This document shows positions 63,587-64,000 of a stretch of DNA of 64,000 bases, one piece after another. The stretch comes from Campylobacteraceae bacterium. GTDB lineage: Bacteria > Campylobacterota > Campylobacteria > Campylobacterales > Arcobacteraceae. The number at the start of each line of letters is the position of its first letter. Positions within the stretch are counted from its first letter, which is position 1. The notes beneath the pieces were generated by a model. It worked only from the letters and a program-made list of their open reading frames with translations. It searched no databases and had not been told where the DNA came from. Location: assembly GCA_013215945.1 (NCBI GenBank), contig JABSOM010000004.1:1-64000 (forward strand), in the 5' to 3' direction. The translations under genes and the position numbers were made by a program.

Positions 63587-63603
63587 TGAAGCCCTAGGCT
63601 TCA
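63587..63603 (-). terminator. Hairpin between hisD and the polyprenyl synthase gene
   Basis: TGAAGCC (63587-63593) and GGCTTCA (63597-63603) pair around CTA. A second pair, TAAACC (63618-63623) and GGTTTA (63629-63634), lies at the end of hisD. Together they could end the hisD transcript, though no T run follows on the minus strand. Confidence 0.4.
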
Positions 63604-63631
63604 CTTTTATCTTCATCTAAACCGCTTTGGT

Positions 63632-64000
63632 TTATTTCTCTAACCTTGCTCTTACAGACTTGGCATGAGCATCCAAACCTTCTGTATCTGCTAAAAGTGC
63701 ACAGGCTTCACCCAGTTCATTAATAGCTTCTTTTGAAAAAGAAATGACTGAAGATTTTTTCAAAAAGTTTTCTACATTTAAAGGGGAATAAAACTTAGCC
63801 GTACTTCCTGTTGGTAAAGTATGATTTGGACCTGCTATATAATCACCAATTGGTTCAGGCGTATTCTCACCTAAGAAAATAGCTCCCGCATGTTTAATTT
63901 TAGGTAAGAGTTCAAATGCATTTTGAGTCATTATTTCTAAGTGTTCTGGTGCAATTTCATTCATTAAATCAATAGCTTCTTGCATCGAAGAAGCTACAAT
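63632..64000 (-). CDS. hisD: Histidinol dehydrogenase, C-terminal part (gene runs past the window edge)
   Basis: The visible 122 residues are the last part of HisD, which oxidises L-histidinol to L-histidine with two NAD+ turns. The segments APEHLEIMTQ, HAGAIFLGENTPEPIGDYIA and GPNHTLPTGSTAKFYSPLNV carry the family's zinc- and substrate-binding residues (Glu-His of PEHLE, His of GPNHTLPT). The frame stays open to base 64000, so the N-terminal 300 or so residues lie outside the window. An internal Met near 63985 is not the start. Confidence 0.96.
   Translation of the reverse strand: MVASSMQEAIDLMNEIAPEHLEIMTQNAFELLPKIKHAGAIFLGENTPEPIGDYIAGPNHTLPTGSTAKFYSPLNVENFLKKSSVISFSKEAINELGEACALLADTEGLDAHAKSVRARLEK

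Noticed and set aside
1..64000. CRISPR arrays, tRNA or rRNA genes, phage genes and intact insertion sequences.
   Set aside because: I saw no regularly spaced repeats, cloverleaf-like sequences, or transposase or phage proteins. Absence was judged by eye only.

Overview
The window is about 30% G+C, tightly packed and A/T-biased at third codon positions. It looks like chromosomal DNA of a Campylobacterota bacterium, most likely an Arcobacter-group marine species. The grounds are protein features: a 995-residue Mfd, a bactofilin gene overlapping an M23 peptidase gene as in the Helicobacter csd/ccmA locus, a DUF6394 protein beside leuS, a short Lnt, and a yajC-secD-secF cluster next to lnt. No rRNA, tRNA, CRISPR array, phage gene or intact insertion sequence was seen. 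Species placement is inference.

Region 1 (1-11.7 kb, minus strand) is a contact-dependent inhibition / two-partner secretion locus. Transcription runs from an Omp85-type transporter (CdiB), through a small membrane-anchored protein carrying an Rhs-repeat core, to a giant CdiA-type exoprotein ending in a TNT-family NAD-glycohydrolase-like domain, then an unrecognised 224-residue protein that is the likely immunity factor. All joints are 2 nt apart or overlapping. Beyond it, at the left edge, lies an 87-bp near-perfect copy of an internal piece of the cdiA gene, the mark of a truncated second cdiA module running out of the window.

Region 2 (12-33 kb) is mostly housekeeping: fumC with a Fur-box-like site in front, a hydroxyacid dehydrogenase and VOC protein pair, a Tat-exported multicopper oxidase, mfd, several small conserved unknowns, an OlsF-like ornithine-lipid synthase, a KefB-type antiporter, a primase-helicase-like protein with a degenerate primase half, bactofilin with M23 peptidase, folC, lptE and leuS. 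From leuS down to the antiporter the minus-strand genes overlap or nearly abut, suggesting one long transcription unit for envelope shape, lipopolysaccharide assembly and basic metabolism.

Region 3 (33-42.9 kb) is more accessory: three AraC-family regulators, a reductase-like protein, a secreted unknown paired with a thioredoxin-like protein, a PEBP protein, an EamA exporter, a BCCT betaine-type transporter, a membrane thioredoxin and a RidA protein.

Region 4 (43-50.5 kb) is a sensory cluster. A soluble receiver-kinase hybrid faces a minus-strand set of periplasmic binding protein, membrane histidine kinase and receiver-PAS-coiled-coil protein. Beside these are a stand-alone ABC-type binding protein and a TPR membrane protein.

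Region 5 (50.5-64 kb) returns to core genes: tag, a DUF4197 protein, a small-multidrug-export-like protein, secF-secD-yajC, lnt, cca, mscS, proS, hemA, a polyprenyl synthase and the C-terminal part of hisD. A structured intergenic element lies just after secF.
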